Source: Mycolicibacterium arenosum | Lineage (GTDB): Bacteria > Actinomycetota > Actinomycetes > Mycobacteriales > Mycobacteriaceae | Direction of reading: 5' to 3' | Assembly: GCF_024320865.1 (NCBI RefSeq) | Contig: NZ_JANDBD010000020.1 | Coordinates: 1 to 64,000 of the forward strand | Length of the DNA stretch: 64,000 nt | Part shown: piece after piece, positions 35,030 to 43,449 of the stretch | Layout of the letters: every line of letters starts with the position of its first letter | Position numbering within the stretch: position 1 is the stretch's first letter | Notes under the pieces: generated by a model | The model's input: only the letters and a program-made list of their open reading frames with translations | Told to the model about the DNA's origin: nothing | The model's database searches: none | Program-made: the position numbers and the translations under genes

Positions 35030-35877
35030 GCGCTGAGGAAGGCTCGAGTGACGTCGTTGAAGAAGTCGGCGCGTTCCCACTGCACCCAGTGGCCGGCGTT
35101 GGCGGCCAGCAGCAGGTCGCAGTTGGGCATCGTGTCGGCGAGCACCTGTCCGCCACTGGGGCGGTTGACCTTGTCGGCGCTGCCCCAGACGACCAGCGTC
35201 GGGGTCTGAAGGTGTGCGAGCCGATTGTCGCGGGTGAAGTCCATCCGCGACAGTGTTCGCAGCGCGAACGGGCCCGACGGCCTGCGCAGCGGTGGGTTGG
35301 CGACGACGTCGGGGTCGATGCTCGACGCGTACCGGGTGTCGATGACCTCGGCGGGGACGGACGCTCCGTCGTAGACGAGGTATTGGCGGATGAACGTCTC
35401 CAGCTTGTCCCGCGAGGGGCCGCCGCCGCCGTAGTAGGACAGCAGGCTCTGCAGGCCGGCGGTCGGCAGGGCGCGGGTGGTTCCGATTCCGCCGGGTCCC
35501 ATCAGCACCATCTTGCGGACTCGTTCGGGGGTGTCGAGCGCCAGTCGCAGCGCGCACGCTCCGCCGTAGGAGTTCCCGACCAGATGGGCCGCGTCGACGT
35601 CGAGATGGTTCATCAGTCCGCGGATGCCGTTGGCGAGGTAGCCGAACGGGTCGGATCCGTCGACGCCCTTGGTGGAGCGGCCGTAGCCGGGTAGGTCGGG
35701 CACGATGACCCTGAAGTGCTCGGCGAGGGCGTCGATGTTGCGGGAGTAGTTGGAGATTCCGGAGGCGCCGGGTCCGCCGCCGTGCAGGAGTAGAACGGCT
35801 GGGCCGGTTCCGGTTTCGGTGTAGAAGATCTGCTTGCCGCCGATGGTGACGGTGTTCTCGGTCAGAGTGGTGGTCAT
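35026..35877 (-). CDS. Meta-cleavage product C-C hydrolase (MhpC/BphD/HsaD family)
   Basis: A 283-residue alpha/beta hydrolase. The oxyanion segment HGGGPGASG is at residues 32-40, nucleophile Ser103 in GNSYGG, Asp235 in GSADKVNRP and His263 in AGHWVQWE complete the triad, and all are intact. It hydrolyses the C-C bond of the dienol ring-cleavage product to release 2-hydroxypenta-2,4-dienoate and an acid. It overlaps both neighbours by four bases (ATGA), so hydroxylase, hydrolase and dioxygenase should be made together. Confidence 0.92.
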   Translation of the reverse strand: MTTTLTENTVTIGGKQIFYTETGTGPAVLLLHGGGPGASGISNYSRNIDALAEHFRVIVPDLPGYGRSTKGVDGSDPFGYLANGIRGLMNHLDVDAAHLVGNSYGGACALRLALDTPERVRKMVLMGPGGIGTTRALPTAGLQSLLSYYGGGGPSRDKLETFIRQYLVYDGASVPAEVIDTRYASSIDPDVVANPPLRRPSGPFALRTLSRMDFTRDNRLAHLQTPTLVVWGSADKVNRPSGGQVLADTMPNCDLLLAANAGHWVQWERADFFNDVTRAFLSA

Positions 35878-37472
35878 GCGGTGACTCCGTTTCGGCTCGG
35901 GGTGGGATGCGTGGGCGCGGGCGTCGTGCTCAGCCCGGCTGGCGGCGCGGGCAGCGACTGCCCGGATCGCGTGGCGGCGTAGACGAAGCCGTCGGGTCGC
36001 ACGATCAGTGCGGTGGCTTTCATTCTCGACATCCAGTCGATCAGCGTGGACTCGCTGTCCCGCACGCCGTCTGCGAGGTCGGCGTCGTGCGCGCCGGCGA
36101 GCCGGATCGTGGCTACTCCCAAGGCTGTCCACGCGTGGGATCCTGAGGGTTGCGCCCCGGTGTGCAGCAGCGTCCACCGTCCGTCGAGCACGTCGTCGAG
36201 GCGGACGGCGGTGCCCCGGGGGTCGATGACCCGGGGTTGAGGAATCTGCCACCCCACGGCGCGCGATCCGGTCGAGGAGAAGAAGCCCGCGTCGTTGTGG
36301 GCGTCGGGGATCCACCACAGCTTCTGTCCCCCGGCCAGGGCGCCGGGAAGTCTGGTGACTGCCCGCACGACGTGGTTACGGAGCGCGACGACGGCACCGC
36401 GGCGTTCGGTGATCACTCGGCCGACGAAGACGGCGCGTCGCGTGACCTCGGTGACGTGGGGCTTGCGTTCCACCTCGTACGAATCGAGCAGCGAGTCGGG
36501 CGCCCGGCCTTCGAGCACGGCGGTGAGCTTCCAGCACAGGTTGGCGACGTCGCGGACTCCGGCCGACATGCCCTGGCCGATCCACGGCGGCATGGCGTGC
36601 GCGGCGTCGCCCGCCAGGAACACCCGGCCGATCCGCCAGCGGTCCGCGACGCGGACGTGGTGGCTGTAGACCACTGCGCGCAGGATCTCGACGTGCTCGG
36701 AGGTGATGCCCTGGTCGTTGAGCACCTTCCAGACCGCCTCATCGGTGACGAGTTGCCTCTCGTCCTCACCGGCGCGGGCCGGGTACTCCCAACGGTGGTG
36801 GCCCAGCGGCGTCGGGCAGTCCACGGTCGGGCGGTCGGGATCGCAGTGGAACCGCAGCCGGTCGTGACCGTCCCACTCCTGGAGCACCTTGGTGTCGATG
36901 ACGACCCAGCGTTCGCCGTAGGTGCGGCCCGAATACCCCACGCCCAGCAGCCCACGTGTGGGTGAGGAGCCGCCGTCCGCGGCGATGACGTAGGAGGCTT
37001 GGATGCGGGTGATGGTGTCGGTGGTGAGATCGCCGACGAGCAGTTCCACGTGGTCGCCCTTGTTGAGCGCTCGCAGGCATTCGCGTTCCAGCAGGACCTC
37101 GACGTTCGGATATCGGCTCACCCCCTCGCGCAGGACGAGATCGATGGCCGGTTGGTAGATGAACTGCTGCGGCGGGTGTCCACAGCCGCGGCCGGTGATG
37201 GTGGTCTCGATGAACGGCACCCCGTTGGAGTCGACGAAGGCGACCGGACGGTCGGGCAGCATGTCCGCCTGCAGCCGATCGGCCAGCCCGACGGACTGCC
37301 ACACCCGCAGCACCTCCTCGTCGGTGGAGATCGCCCGAGCACGGTTGTAGACATCCGAATCACGCTCGATGACAACCACTTTCATGCCCATCCGCCCCAA
37401 GAGGTTGGCGGCGGTGGCGCCGGTCGGTCCGTATCCGATCACCGCCACGTCGTAGCTCGACACCGTCGTCAC
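35874..37472 (-). CDS. FAD-dependent aromatic hydroxylase (MhpA-like)
   Basis: A 532-residue class A flavoprotein monooxygenase. The dinucleotide-binding motif GYGPTGATAANLLGRMG is near residues 13-29. The second FAD motif GDAAHAMPPWIGQGMSAGVR is near 295. The C-terminal thioredoxin-like domain is that of the phenol hydroxylase/MhpA group. It should hydroxylate a phenolic acid, such as 3-(3-hydroxyphenyl)propionate or a related compound, to a catechol using NAD(P)H and O2. The substrate cannot be fixed from sequence. It starts with GTG and is the first gene of the leftward operon, facing the TetR gene across the operator. Confidence 0.9.
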   Translation of the reverse strand: MTTVSSYDVAVIGYGPTGATAANLLGRMGMKVVVIERDSDVYNRARAISTDEEVLRVWQSVGLADRLQADMLPDRPVAFVDSNGVPFIETTITGRGCGHPPQQFIYQPAIDLVLREGVSRYPNVEVLLERECLRALNKGDHVELLVGDLTTDTITRIQASYVIAADGGSSPTRGLLGVGYSGRTYGERWVVIDTKVLQEWDGHDRLRFHCDPDRPTVDCPTPLGHHRWEYPARAGEDERQLVTDEAVWKVLNDQGITSEHVEILRAVVYSHHVRVADRWRIGRVFLAGDAAHAMPPWIGQGMSAGVRDVANLCWKLTAVLEGRAPDSLLDSYEVERKPHVTEVTRRAVFVGRVITERRGAVVALRNHVVRAVTRLPGALAGGQKLWWIPDAHNDAGFFSSTGSRAVGWQIPQPRVIDPRGTAVRLDDVLDGRWTLLHTGAQPSGSHAWTALGVATIRLAGAHDADLADGVRDSESTLIDWMSRMKATALIVRPDGFVYAATRSGQSLPAPPAGLSTTPAPTHPTPSRNGVTA

Positions 37473-37514
37473 TGCCGCCCTCGATTCTGTCGACCCGCAC
37501 TCGGGGTCTTGCTT

Positions 37515-37552
37515 CCGTAGTGATCGCTACGTTACTGTAGCGATCACTACGG
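37515..37552. promoter_or_regulatory. TetR operator in the divergent catabolic promoter
   Basis: CCGTAGTGATCGCTAC (37515-37530) and GTAGCGATCACTACGG (37537-37552) form a perfect inverted repeat with 16-bp arms and a 6-base spacer. Each arm is itself a near-palindrome of the form GTAGYGATCRCTAC, so two TetR dimers could bind side by side. It lies between the hydroxylase start (37472) and tetR start (37577) and could repress both directions. Confidence 0.85.
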
Positions 37553-37576
37553 AGTCAAGACATCGAAGGAGTTCGG

Positions 37577-38212
37577 ATGAGCGACCATCGGAAGCCCAAG
37601 CGACGGCGCACCCGCGTCGACGGAGAGCTGTCACGCGAGCGAATCCTCGACGCGGCGACGGAGATCGCCGCCGAGCGGGGATACGAGGGCACCAGCATCG
37701 GCGCCGTCAGTGCCAACTGCGGACTCCCCGCCAGCTCCATCTACTGGCACTTCAAGGACAAGGACGACCTGCTGGGCGCGGTCATCGAACGTAGCTTCGG
37801 CGACTGGTTGAGCGCCTGGGAACTGCCCGCCAAGGGCACACCACTCGAGCGCGCCGAGGCCATGGCCGTGCAGATCGCCAAAGCGCTACTCAACTCGCCC
37901 GTGTTCATCCGCCTCGGCCTGATGCTGGCCCTCGAGCGTCGACCCGAGGAGCCACGGGCGCGGACGATGTTCACCGGCGTGCGCGCCGAGGCCCATGACG
38001 CGCTGAGCCGAGCCATCGGCGAGGTGCTCCCGCAGTTGAGCGACGCCCACGTCCACGAACTGGTCACCTACGCGATGGCGGGTGCCGACGGGCTGTTCAT
38101 CGCCAAGGAGATCGGCGGCGACACCGTGGATCTGGTCCGGATGTTTCAACTCCACGCCCGCGCCATCGTCGACGCCGCCTCCCGTCTGGTCGACGAGGAG
38201 TACCGGTCATGA
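37577..38212 (+). CDS. TetR-family regulator of the catabolic operons
   Basis: A 211-residue repressor. The N-terminal helix-turn-helix spans about residues 20-62 (RILDAATEIAAERGYEGTSI, then GLPASSIYWHFKDKDDLLGA). The C-terminal domain is helical. AAGGAG precedes the ATG at 37577. The stop overlaps the start of the hydratase gene (ATGA), so the regulator is the first gene of the rightward operon and is probably autoregulated through the adjacent inverted repeat. It is a paralogue of the TetR at 41896. Confidence 0.9.
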   Translation: MSDHRKPKRRRTRVDGELSRERILDAATEIAAERGYEGTSIGAVSANCGLPASSIYWHFKDKDDLLGAVIERSFGDWLSAWELPAKGTPLERAEAMAVQIAKALLNSPVFIRLGLMLALERRPEEPRARTMFTGVRAEAHDALSRAIGEVLPQLSDAHVHELVTYAMAGADGLFIAKEIGGDTVDLVRMFQLHARAIVDAASRLVDEEYRS

Positions 38213-38997
38213 CCGCTGTGGGTAGCGACGTCATCGTCACCGCCGCCGCCGATCTGTGGGCGGCCGAACGCGATCGGGAGCCGATTCAACCGCTCACTCA
38301 GCGCTATCCGATGCTCGACGTCGCGGGTGCGTACGCCGTCCAACAGGTCAACCTGCAGCGTCGGTTGGCGGCCGGCAACGTCGTGGTGGGCCGCAAGATC
38401 GGGCTGACGTCCGAACCGATGCAGACCCTGCTCGGAGTGGACGAGCCCGACTACGGCTTCATCCTCGACGACATGGTCATCACCGACGGAGCAGTCGAGG
38501 CGGCCCGCTTCTGCGCGCCGCGTGTCGAACCCGAGATCGCGTTCCTGCTCGGCCGCACTCTTCGCGGACCCGACGTGAGCGTCGCCGACGTCAGAGCCGC
38601 CACCGAATCCGTTGCCGTGGCACTGGAACTGGTCGACAGCCGCATCGCCGACTGGAAGCTGACCCTGGCCGACACCGTCGCCGACAACGCCAGTTCCGGC
38701 GCGGTGGTGCTCGGCGAGTGGGTGCGGTACGACGACGCACTCGCACTCCCCCAGACCGTCGCCGATCTCCACCTCAACGGAGTGCGGATCGACTCCGGCC
38801 GGGGCACGGCGGTCATGGGAGACCCGGCCGCGGCCGTGGCGTGGCTGGCCAACGCCCTCGCCGCGTACGGCGTGGAACTCACCGCCGGACAGTTCGTCAT
38901 GTCCGGTTCCTTCACATCGGCGGCCTTCGTCCACGCCGGCGACGTCGCCACCACCACGATCAGCGGCCTGGGCGTCGTGTCCCTGACCCTCACTTAG
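38209..38997 (+). CDS. mhpD: 2-hydroxypenta-2,4-dienoate hydratase (MhpD-like)
   Basis: A 262-residue member of the fumarylacetoacetase/hydratase fold. Characteristic segments are GRKIGLTSEPMQTLLGVDEP (about residue 64), the acidic pocket RVEPEIAFLLGR (about 105) and ALELVDSRIADWK (about 143). It adds water to the dienoate released by the C-C hydrolase and gives 4-hydroxy-2-oxovalerate. It overlaps the tetR stop and precedes the dehydrogenase by 12 bases. Confidence 0.93.
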   Translation: MTAVGSDVIVTAAADLWAAERDREPIQPLTQRYPMLDVAGAYAVQQVNLQRRLAAGNVVVGRKIGLTSEPMQTLLGVDEPDYGFILDDMVITDGAVEAARFCAPRVEPEIAFLLGRTLRGPDVSVADVRAATESVAVALELVDSRIADWKLTLADTVADNASSGAVVLGEWVRYDDALALPQTVADLHLNGVRIDSGRGTAVMGDPAAAVAWLANALAAYGVELTAGQFVMSGSFTSAAFVHAGDVATTTISGLGVVSLTLT

Positions 38998-39009
38998 AAG
39001 GAAACCTCA

Positions 39010-39963
39010 ATGACCACACAGACTTTCCCGGTGGCGATCATCGGTTCGGGGAACATCGGCACCGACCTGGTGATCAAGATCCTGCGCAGCGACGGCCCGC
39101 TTCGGGTCGCCGCGATGGTGGGCATCGACCCGAACTCCGACGGGCTGGCGCGCGCCAGCCGAATGGGGGTGCCCACGACCGCCGACGGTGTCGAAGGACT
39201 GATGGGACTGCCGCACTTCGGCGACATCCGGCTGGTGTTCGACGCGACCTCCGCCGGTGCGCACCACGCCAACTGGGCAACGCTCCAACCCACCGGGGTC
39301 CGGATGCTCGACCTGACGCCCGCCTCCGTCGGGCCGTACTGTGTGCCGGTCGTCAATCTCGACGAGCATCTCGACGCGCCCAACCTGAACATGGTGACCT
39401 GCGGCGGACAGGCGACGGTGCCGATCGTGTCGGCGGTGTCGCAGTGCGGGATCGTGTCCTACGCCGAGATCGTCTCGTCGATCTCCTCCAAGTCGGCGGG
39501 GCCCGGCACCCGCGCCAACATCGACGAGTTCACCGAGACCACCTCCGCTGCACTGGAAACCGTCGGCGGCGCCCTGCGCGGAAAAGCGGTCATGATCCTC
39601 AACCCCGCCGACCCGCCCATCCTGATGCGCAACACCGTCTACTGCCTGGTCGACGGCGACCCCGACCACTCGGCGATCGAGCGGGCGGTCACCGAGATGG
39701 TCGACCGGGTCAACGCCTACGTACCGGGCTACCGCCTCAAACAGCGCGTCCAATTCGAGACGTTCAGCGTCGGCAACCCGCTCTACATCCCCGAAACCGG
39801 CAAGTTCACCGGCACCCGTGTGACGGCCATGCTCGAAGTCACCGGAGCCGCGCACTACCTCCCAAGCTACGCCGGCAACCTCGACATCATGACCTCGGCG
39901 GCCAAGGCCACCGCCGAGCGGATCGCCGCACACTCGATCGAAACCGCCGGAGCGACAGCATGA
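39010..39963 (+). CDS. mhpF: Acetaldehyde dehydrogenase (acylating), MhpF/DmpF type
   Basis: A 317-residue enzyme that oxidises acetaldehyde to acetyl-CoA with NAD and CoA. The NAD loop GSGNIGTDL is at residues 12-20 and the catalytic Cys131 sits in MVTCGGQAT. The C-terminal part carries the aldolase-contacting region of the family. MhpF works only in complex with the aldolase, passing acetaldehyde through a channel. The aldolase gene follows with a 4-base overlap, in keeping with that complex. GAAGGA gives a good ribosome site. Confidence 0.94.
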   Translation: MTTQTFPVAIIGSGNIGTDLVIKILRSDGPLRVAAMVGIDPNSDGLARASRMGVPTTADGVEGLMGLPHFGDIRLVFDATSAGAHHANWATLQPTGVRMLDLTPASVGPYCVPVVNLDEHLDAPNLNMVTCGGQATVPIVSAVSQCGIVSYAEIVSSISSKSAGPGTRANIDEFTETTSAALETVGGALRGKAVMILNPADPPILMRNTVYCLVDGDPDHSAIERAVTEMVDRVNAYVPGYRLKQRVQFETFSVGNPLYIPETGKFTGTRVTAMLEVTGAAHYLPSYAGNLDIMTSAAKATAERIAAHSIETAGATA

Positions 39964-40985
39964 GTCAGGACCTGTACATCAGCGACGTCACCCTGCGTGA
40001 CGGTATGCACGCCATCAAACACCAGTACACCGTCGCGCAGGCGGTGACCATCGCCGCCGCCCTCGACGCCGCGGGAGTGGACTCCATCGAGGTCGCACAC
40101 GGTGACGGCCTGGCCGGCTCCAGCAGCATCTACGGCTTCGGCGCCCACACCGACCTGGAGTGGATCGAGGCCGTCGCCACCGCCGTACATCGCGCGAAGG
40201 TCGCCACCCTTCTGCTGCCCGGAATCGGGAGCGTGCGCAACCTCACCGACGCACACCGCGCCGGCGCGAGTGTGGTTCGGGTCGCCACCCACTGCACCGA
40301 GGCCGACATCTCCGCTCAGCACATCGAGGCAGCCCGCGGGCTCGGTATGGACACCGTGGGCTTCCTGATGATGAGCCACATGACAGACCCGATGTCGCTG
40401 GCCGAACAGGCCAAGCTCATGGAGGGCTACGGCGCGACGTGCGTCTACGTCGTAGATTCCGGTGGCGCGATGACGATGCGCGACATCGCACAGCGAGTCG
40501 ATGCGCTACACCAGACCCTGGACGCGGCAACCGAAGTCGGCATCCACGCACACCACAACCTGTCGCTCGGAGTAGCTAACTCCATCGCCGCGGTCGAGCA
40601 CGGCGCCAACCGCGTCGACGCCTCACTCACCGGCATGGGCGCGGGTGCCGGCAACGCGCCGCTGGAGGTGTTCATCGCAGCCGCGACCAAACTCGGCTGG
40701 CGCCACGACTGCGACCTGCACGCTCTAGAAGACGCCGCCGACGACCTGGTACGCCCGCTGCAGGACCGCCCCGTGCGCGTCGACCGCGAGACGCTGACCC
40801 TCGGATACGCCGGGGTGTACTCCAGTTTCCTCCGACATGCGGAAGCCACCGCCGAACGCTACGACGTCGACGCGCGCAGCCTGCTGGAGGAGGCGGGCCG
40901 CCGCGGCATGGTCGGAGGTCAAGAGGACATGCTCGTCGACATCGCGCTCGACCTCACCACCTCGATGACGGGAGCCCGGCCGTGA
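39960..40985 (+). CDS. mhpE: 4-hydroxy-2-oxovalerate aldolase (MhpE/DmpG type)
   Basis: A 341-residue Mn-dependent class II aldolase. The catalytic Arg and metal Asp are in the VTLRDGMHAIKHQY motif (about residues 10-23), the metal His pair in GIHAHHNLSLG (about 195-205). The C-terminal DmpG-type communication domain is present. It splits 4-hydroxy-2-oxovalerate into pyruvate and acetaldehyde. The start overlaps mhpF and the stop overlaps the next gene (GTGA), so the rightward operon is tightly packed. Confidence 0.94.
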   Translation: MSQDLYISDVTLRDGMHAIKHQYTVAQAVTIAAALDAAGVDSIEVAHGDGLAGSSSIYGFGAHTDLEWIEAVATAVHRAKVATLLLPGIGSVRNLTDAHRAGASVVRVATHCTEADISAQHIEAARGLGMDTVGFLMMSHMTDPMSLAEQAKLMEGYGATCVYVVDSGGAMTMRDIAQRVDALHQTLDAATEVGIHAHHNLSLGVANSIAAVEHGANRVDASLTGMGAGAGNAPLEVFIAAATKLGWRHDCDLHALEDAADDLVRPLQDRPVRVDRETLTLGYAGVYSSFLRHAEATAERYDVDARSLLEEAGRRGMVGGQEDMLVDIALDLTTSMTGARP

Positions 40986-41830
40986 CCGAATCCCCTTCGG
41001 CGGCCGACCGGGATGACGTCGAGCCCCTGGCCGATGCGATCCTCGACGCCGCCGAGCGCGGCGCCGACACGCGCCCGGACGAGAACGCCCCGCCCGACGC
41101 GTTCAGCACCGCGGCAATGGTTTTCCGTCGGCTCAGCATCGACTTCGTCCGCCGGTACAACCGGCTCGAAGTGGACACCGATGCTCACGCCTTCGACGGC
41201 CCGGTGCTGTTCGTCGCCAACCACGGCTTCGGCGGAATTTTCGACCTGAACGTGTTCGCCGTCGGAGCAGCGCTCGACCAGCTCGAACTCGATCGTCCGA
41301 TCACCGTCCTGACTCACCAGCTGGCCTGGACCCTGGGGGTAGGCCGATTCGTCGAGGCCCTCGGAGCGAGGCCCGCCTCCCAGGCTAGCGCCGAGGAAGC
41401 CTTCAACCAGGGGCACCACGTGGTCGTGTTTCCCGGCGGCGACGTGGATGCGATGAAATCCTGGGAAGACCGAAATCGGATTATCTTCGGTGGCCGCAGC
41501 GGGTTCGCCCGCCTGGCCATCGAGAACAAGGTTCCGATCGTTCCGATTGTGACCGCAGGTGCAGGTGAGTCGCTCCTGGTGTTGTCCAGCGGGGAAAGAT
41601 TGGCCAGGGCAACACGATTGGACAAACTACTGCGACTCAAGGCAGCACCCGTCACCGTGTCGTTGCCGTGGGGGTTGAACGTGGGCGCCGTCGGCATCCT
41701 TCCCTACCTTCCGCTGCCCACCAAGCTGAAGACCCGTGTGCTGACGGCGATGACGGCGACCGAAGACGAGGACGCGCTGGAGTTCGCCGCACGCGTGGAG
41801 ATCGCCATGCAGCGTGCACTCACGGAGTGA
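40982..41830 (+). CDS. PlsC/DGAT-like acyltransferase
   Basis: A 282-residue acyltransferase-like protein. The active-site motif is NHGFGGIFDLN (about residue 76), a spaced variant of the usual NHxxxxD. FPGGDVDAMKSWEDRNRIIF and GRSGFARLAIENKVPIVPIV follow, as in DGAT2-type enzymes. There is no strong membrane anchor. It starts with GTG overlapping the mhpE stop, so it belongs to the catabolic operon. Its link to aromatic degradation is unclear; it may adjust membrane or storage lipids under substrate stress, or be a passenger of the operon. Confidence 0.8.
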   Translation: MTESPSAADRDDVEPLADAILDAAERGADTRPDENAPPDAFSTAAMVFRRLSIDFVRRYNRLEVDTDAHAFDGPVLFVANHGFGGIFDLNVFAVGAALDQLELDRPITVLTHQLAWTLGVGRFVEALGARPASQASAEEAFNQGHHVVVFPGGDVDAMKSWEDRNRIIFGGRSGFARLAIENKVPIVPIVTAGAGESLLVLSSGERLARATRLDKLLRLKAAPVTVSLPWGLNVGAVGILPYLPLPTKLKTRVLTAMTATEDEDALEFAARVEIAMQRALTE

Positions 41831-41895
41831 CCACGGGCCGCAAGCCGTTGGTGGGGTGAGGACGCGATACCGTACTCGGAATGGAGGAGGTCGCG

Positions 41896-42537
41896 ATGCC
41901 GACGGCGGAGAGCAAGTCTCGCCGGCGACGCGTCGACGGTGAGGCCTCGCAGCAGAGGATCCTCCAGGCCGCCACCGAGATCGCCGCCGAACGCGGGTAC
42001 GAAGGAACGTCGATCAATCTCGTCAGCGAGCGCTCCGGACTACCTGCAAGCTCCATCTACTGGCACTTCAAGGACAAAGACGCGCTGATCGCCGCAGTGA
42101 TCGACCACAGCTTCCAATCCTGGCTGGCCAAGGCGGGCGGCCAGGCGACCGAGGGCAAGGCGGAAGGTTCCGTCGACGACCAACTCAGCGCGATGATGCA
42201 AAGCACCGCGAAAGCACTCGAGGAATCATCGGACTTTCTACGACTCGGACTGATGCTCACCCTCGAACGCCGCGAGCGGGAGCCCACCGCTCGCCGTCGC
42301 TTCCTCGCCGTCCGCGAGGAAGCACTCGAACGCACTGTTGCGAGTTTCGCCCGACTCTTCCCCGGCCTCGATGACCATTCGCTTCATCAACTCGGCTCCT
42401 TCACGATGGCCGCCGCCGACGGGCTCTTCATCGCCAACGAGATCGACGAATCCGATGCGTTCTCCGGCTTCGAACTGCTCGCCGCCGCCATCCACGGGGC
42501 GGCGCGCCACTTGCTCGAAGGTGCCGGACCCGCGTAA
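41896..42537 (+). CDS. TetR-family regulator, second copy
   Basis: A 213-residue repressor paralogous to the TetR at 37577, sharing ATEIAAERGYEGTSI and LPASSIYWHFKDKD in the DNA-binding domain. The C-terminal ligand domain is clearly different. A ribosome site GGAGGAGG lies just before the ATG at 41896, which decides against the ATG at 41881. It follows the acyltransferase by 65 bases. The near-identical recognition helices suggest that it may bind the same operator type with a different inducer; that is inference. Confidence 0.88.
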   Translation: MPTAESKSRRRRVDGEASQQRILQAATEIAAERGYEGTSINLVSERSGLPASSIYWHFKDKDALIAAVIDHSFQSWLAKAGGQATEGKAEGSVDDQLSAMMQSTAKALEESSDFLRLGLMLTLERREREPTARRRFLAVREEALERTVASFARLFPGLDDHSLHQLGSFTMAAADGLFIANEIDESDAFSGFELLAAAIHGAARHLLEGAGPA

Positions 42538-42860
42538 AGGACAACACGCCTAGTGGCGGCGCAACCCGCACCTCGGTGTCACGAGCGTGTCACAAGTCCC
42601 GCACATCCAGGCAGACGACCACGTACGCCGGCGCACGCGTCACCGCAGATCAGCGACTTCCACGGACGCCCAAGGACGCGTTCGAACGTATTGCTTCAAC
42701 TTCCCAAGCTGAAGACGGCTTCATTGCCATGAACGGCTCCTGACTGACCGGTGCAGAAATTGTCCGGCAGTTCGAACACGGGACTCTGCACGTCGTCACT
42801 CCTAATGGCCGGCGGGCCAAACCCAGCGTGGCCTTTCTCCGCCGGTGACATGATGACTCC
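42538..42860. other. Intergenic region without recognised genes
   Basis: About 320 bases downstream of the second tetR. No frame shows convincing coding character. Confidence 0.5.
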
Positions 42861-43379
42861 GTGGACGTCGATGATCCCGGCGAAGATTAGGGCTGGGATC
42901 GGCGCGCTCGGCGGGAGACCGGAACCGAACGGCTGGATCGCAACTGGGCGAGTCTGCTTCAGGAGCTGCGGGTCGTGCAGACCGGCGTTCAACTTCTCAC
43001 CGGCCTGCTGCTGACGCTCCCGTTTCAGCAGCGTTTCGACGTCCTTGACGACGACATGCGGGTCGTATACCTGGCTACCGTGGCGGCGTCGATCGCGTCG
43101 ACCGTACTGCTGGTGCCACTTGTCGGGATGCACCGCATGCTCTTTCGCCGGCACCGGATCGCGGTGCTCGTATCGGCGGCCCATCGCTGCGCGTATGCGG
43201 GCCTGCTTCTGCTCGGACTCGCGCTCACCGGCGCTGCCGCGATCGTCTTCGATGCGGTGTCGGGACGGACGGCGGCGTTGATCGCCGGTGTTTGCGCGCT
43301 GACGCTGTTCGCCGCCTTTTGGTGGGCCCTTGCGCTCATGATGCGGTCCACGCCGCGTCCCGAGCCGTCGGCGAAATGA
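42861..43379 (+). pseudogene. DUF6328 membrane protein gene with an early in-frame TAG
   Basis: From the GTG at 42861 the frame reads VDVDDPGED, then TAG (42888-42890), then continues through RRETGTERLDRNWASLLQEL to a full DUF6328 protein with four hydrophobic segments (TGVQLLTGLLLTLPF, YLATVAASIASTVLLVPLVG, YAGLLLLGLALTGAA and ALIAGVCALTLFAAFWWAL). The family normally begins a short way before RNWxxLLQELR. The only later start inside the frame is the GTG at 42975, which omits that conserved N-terminal helix. It is probably disrupted, or made as a 134-residue short form. The function of DUF6328 proteins is unknown. Confidence 0.7.
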
Positions 43380-43449
43380 ATGGTCACCATTCGTGTTCTT
43401 GCCGGTTAACCCCATGACAGGCGTCCGATTGTTTGGAATTTCTGCTGTC

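Noticed and set aside
38256..39959. Extension of the aldolase frame upstream of 39960
   Set aside because: The frame is open across mhpD and mhpF but is an Arg-rich shadow; the aldolase begins at 39960 with its conserved N-terminus.
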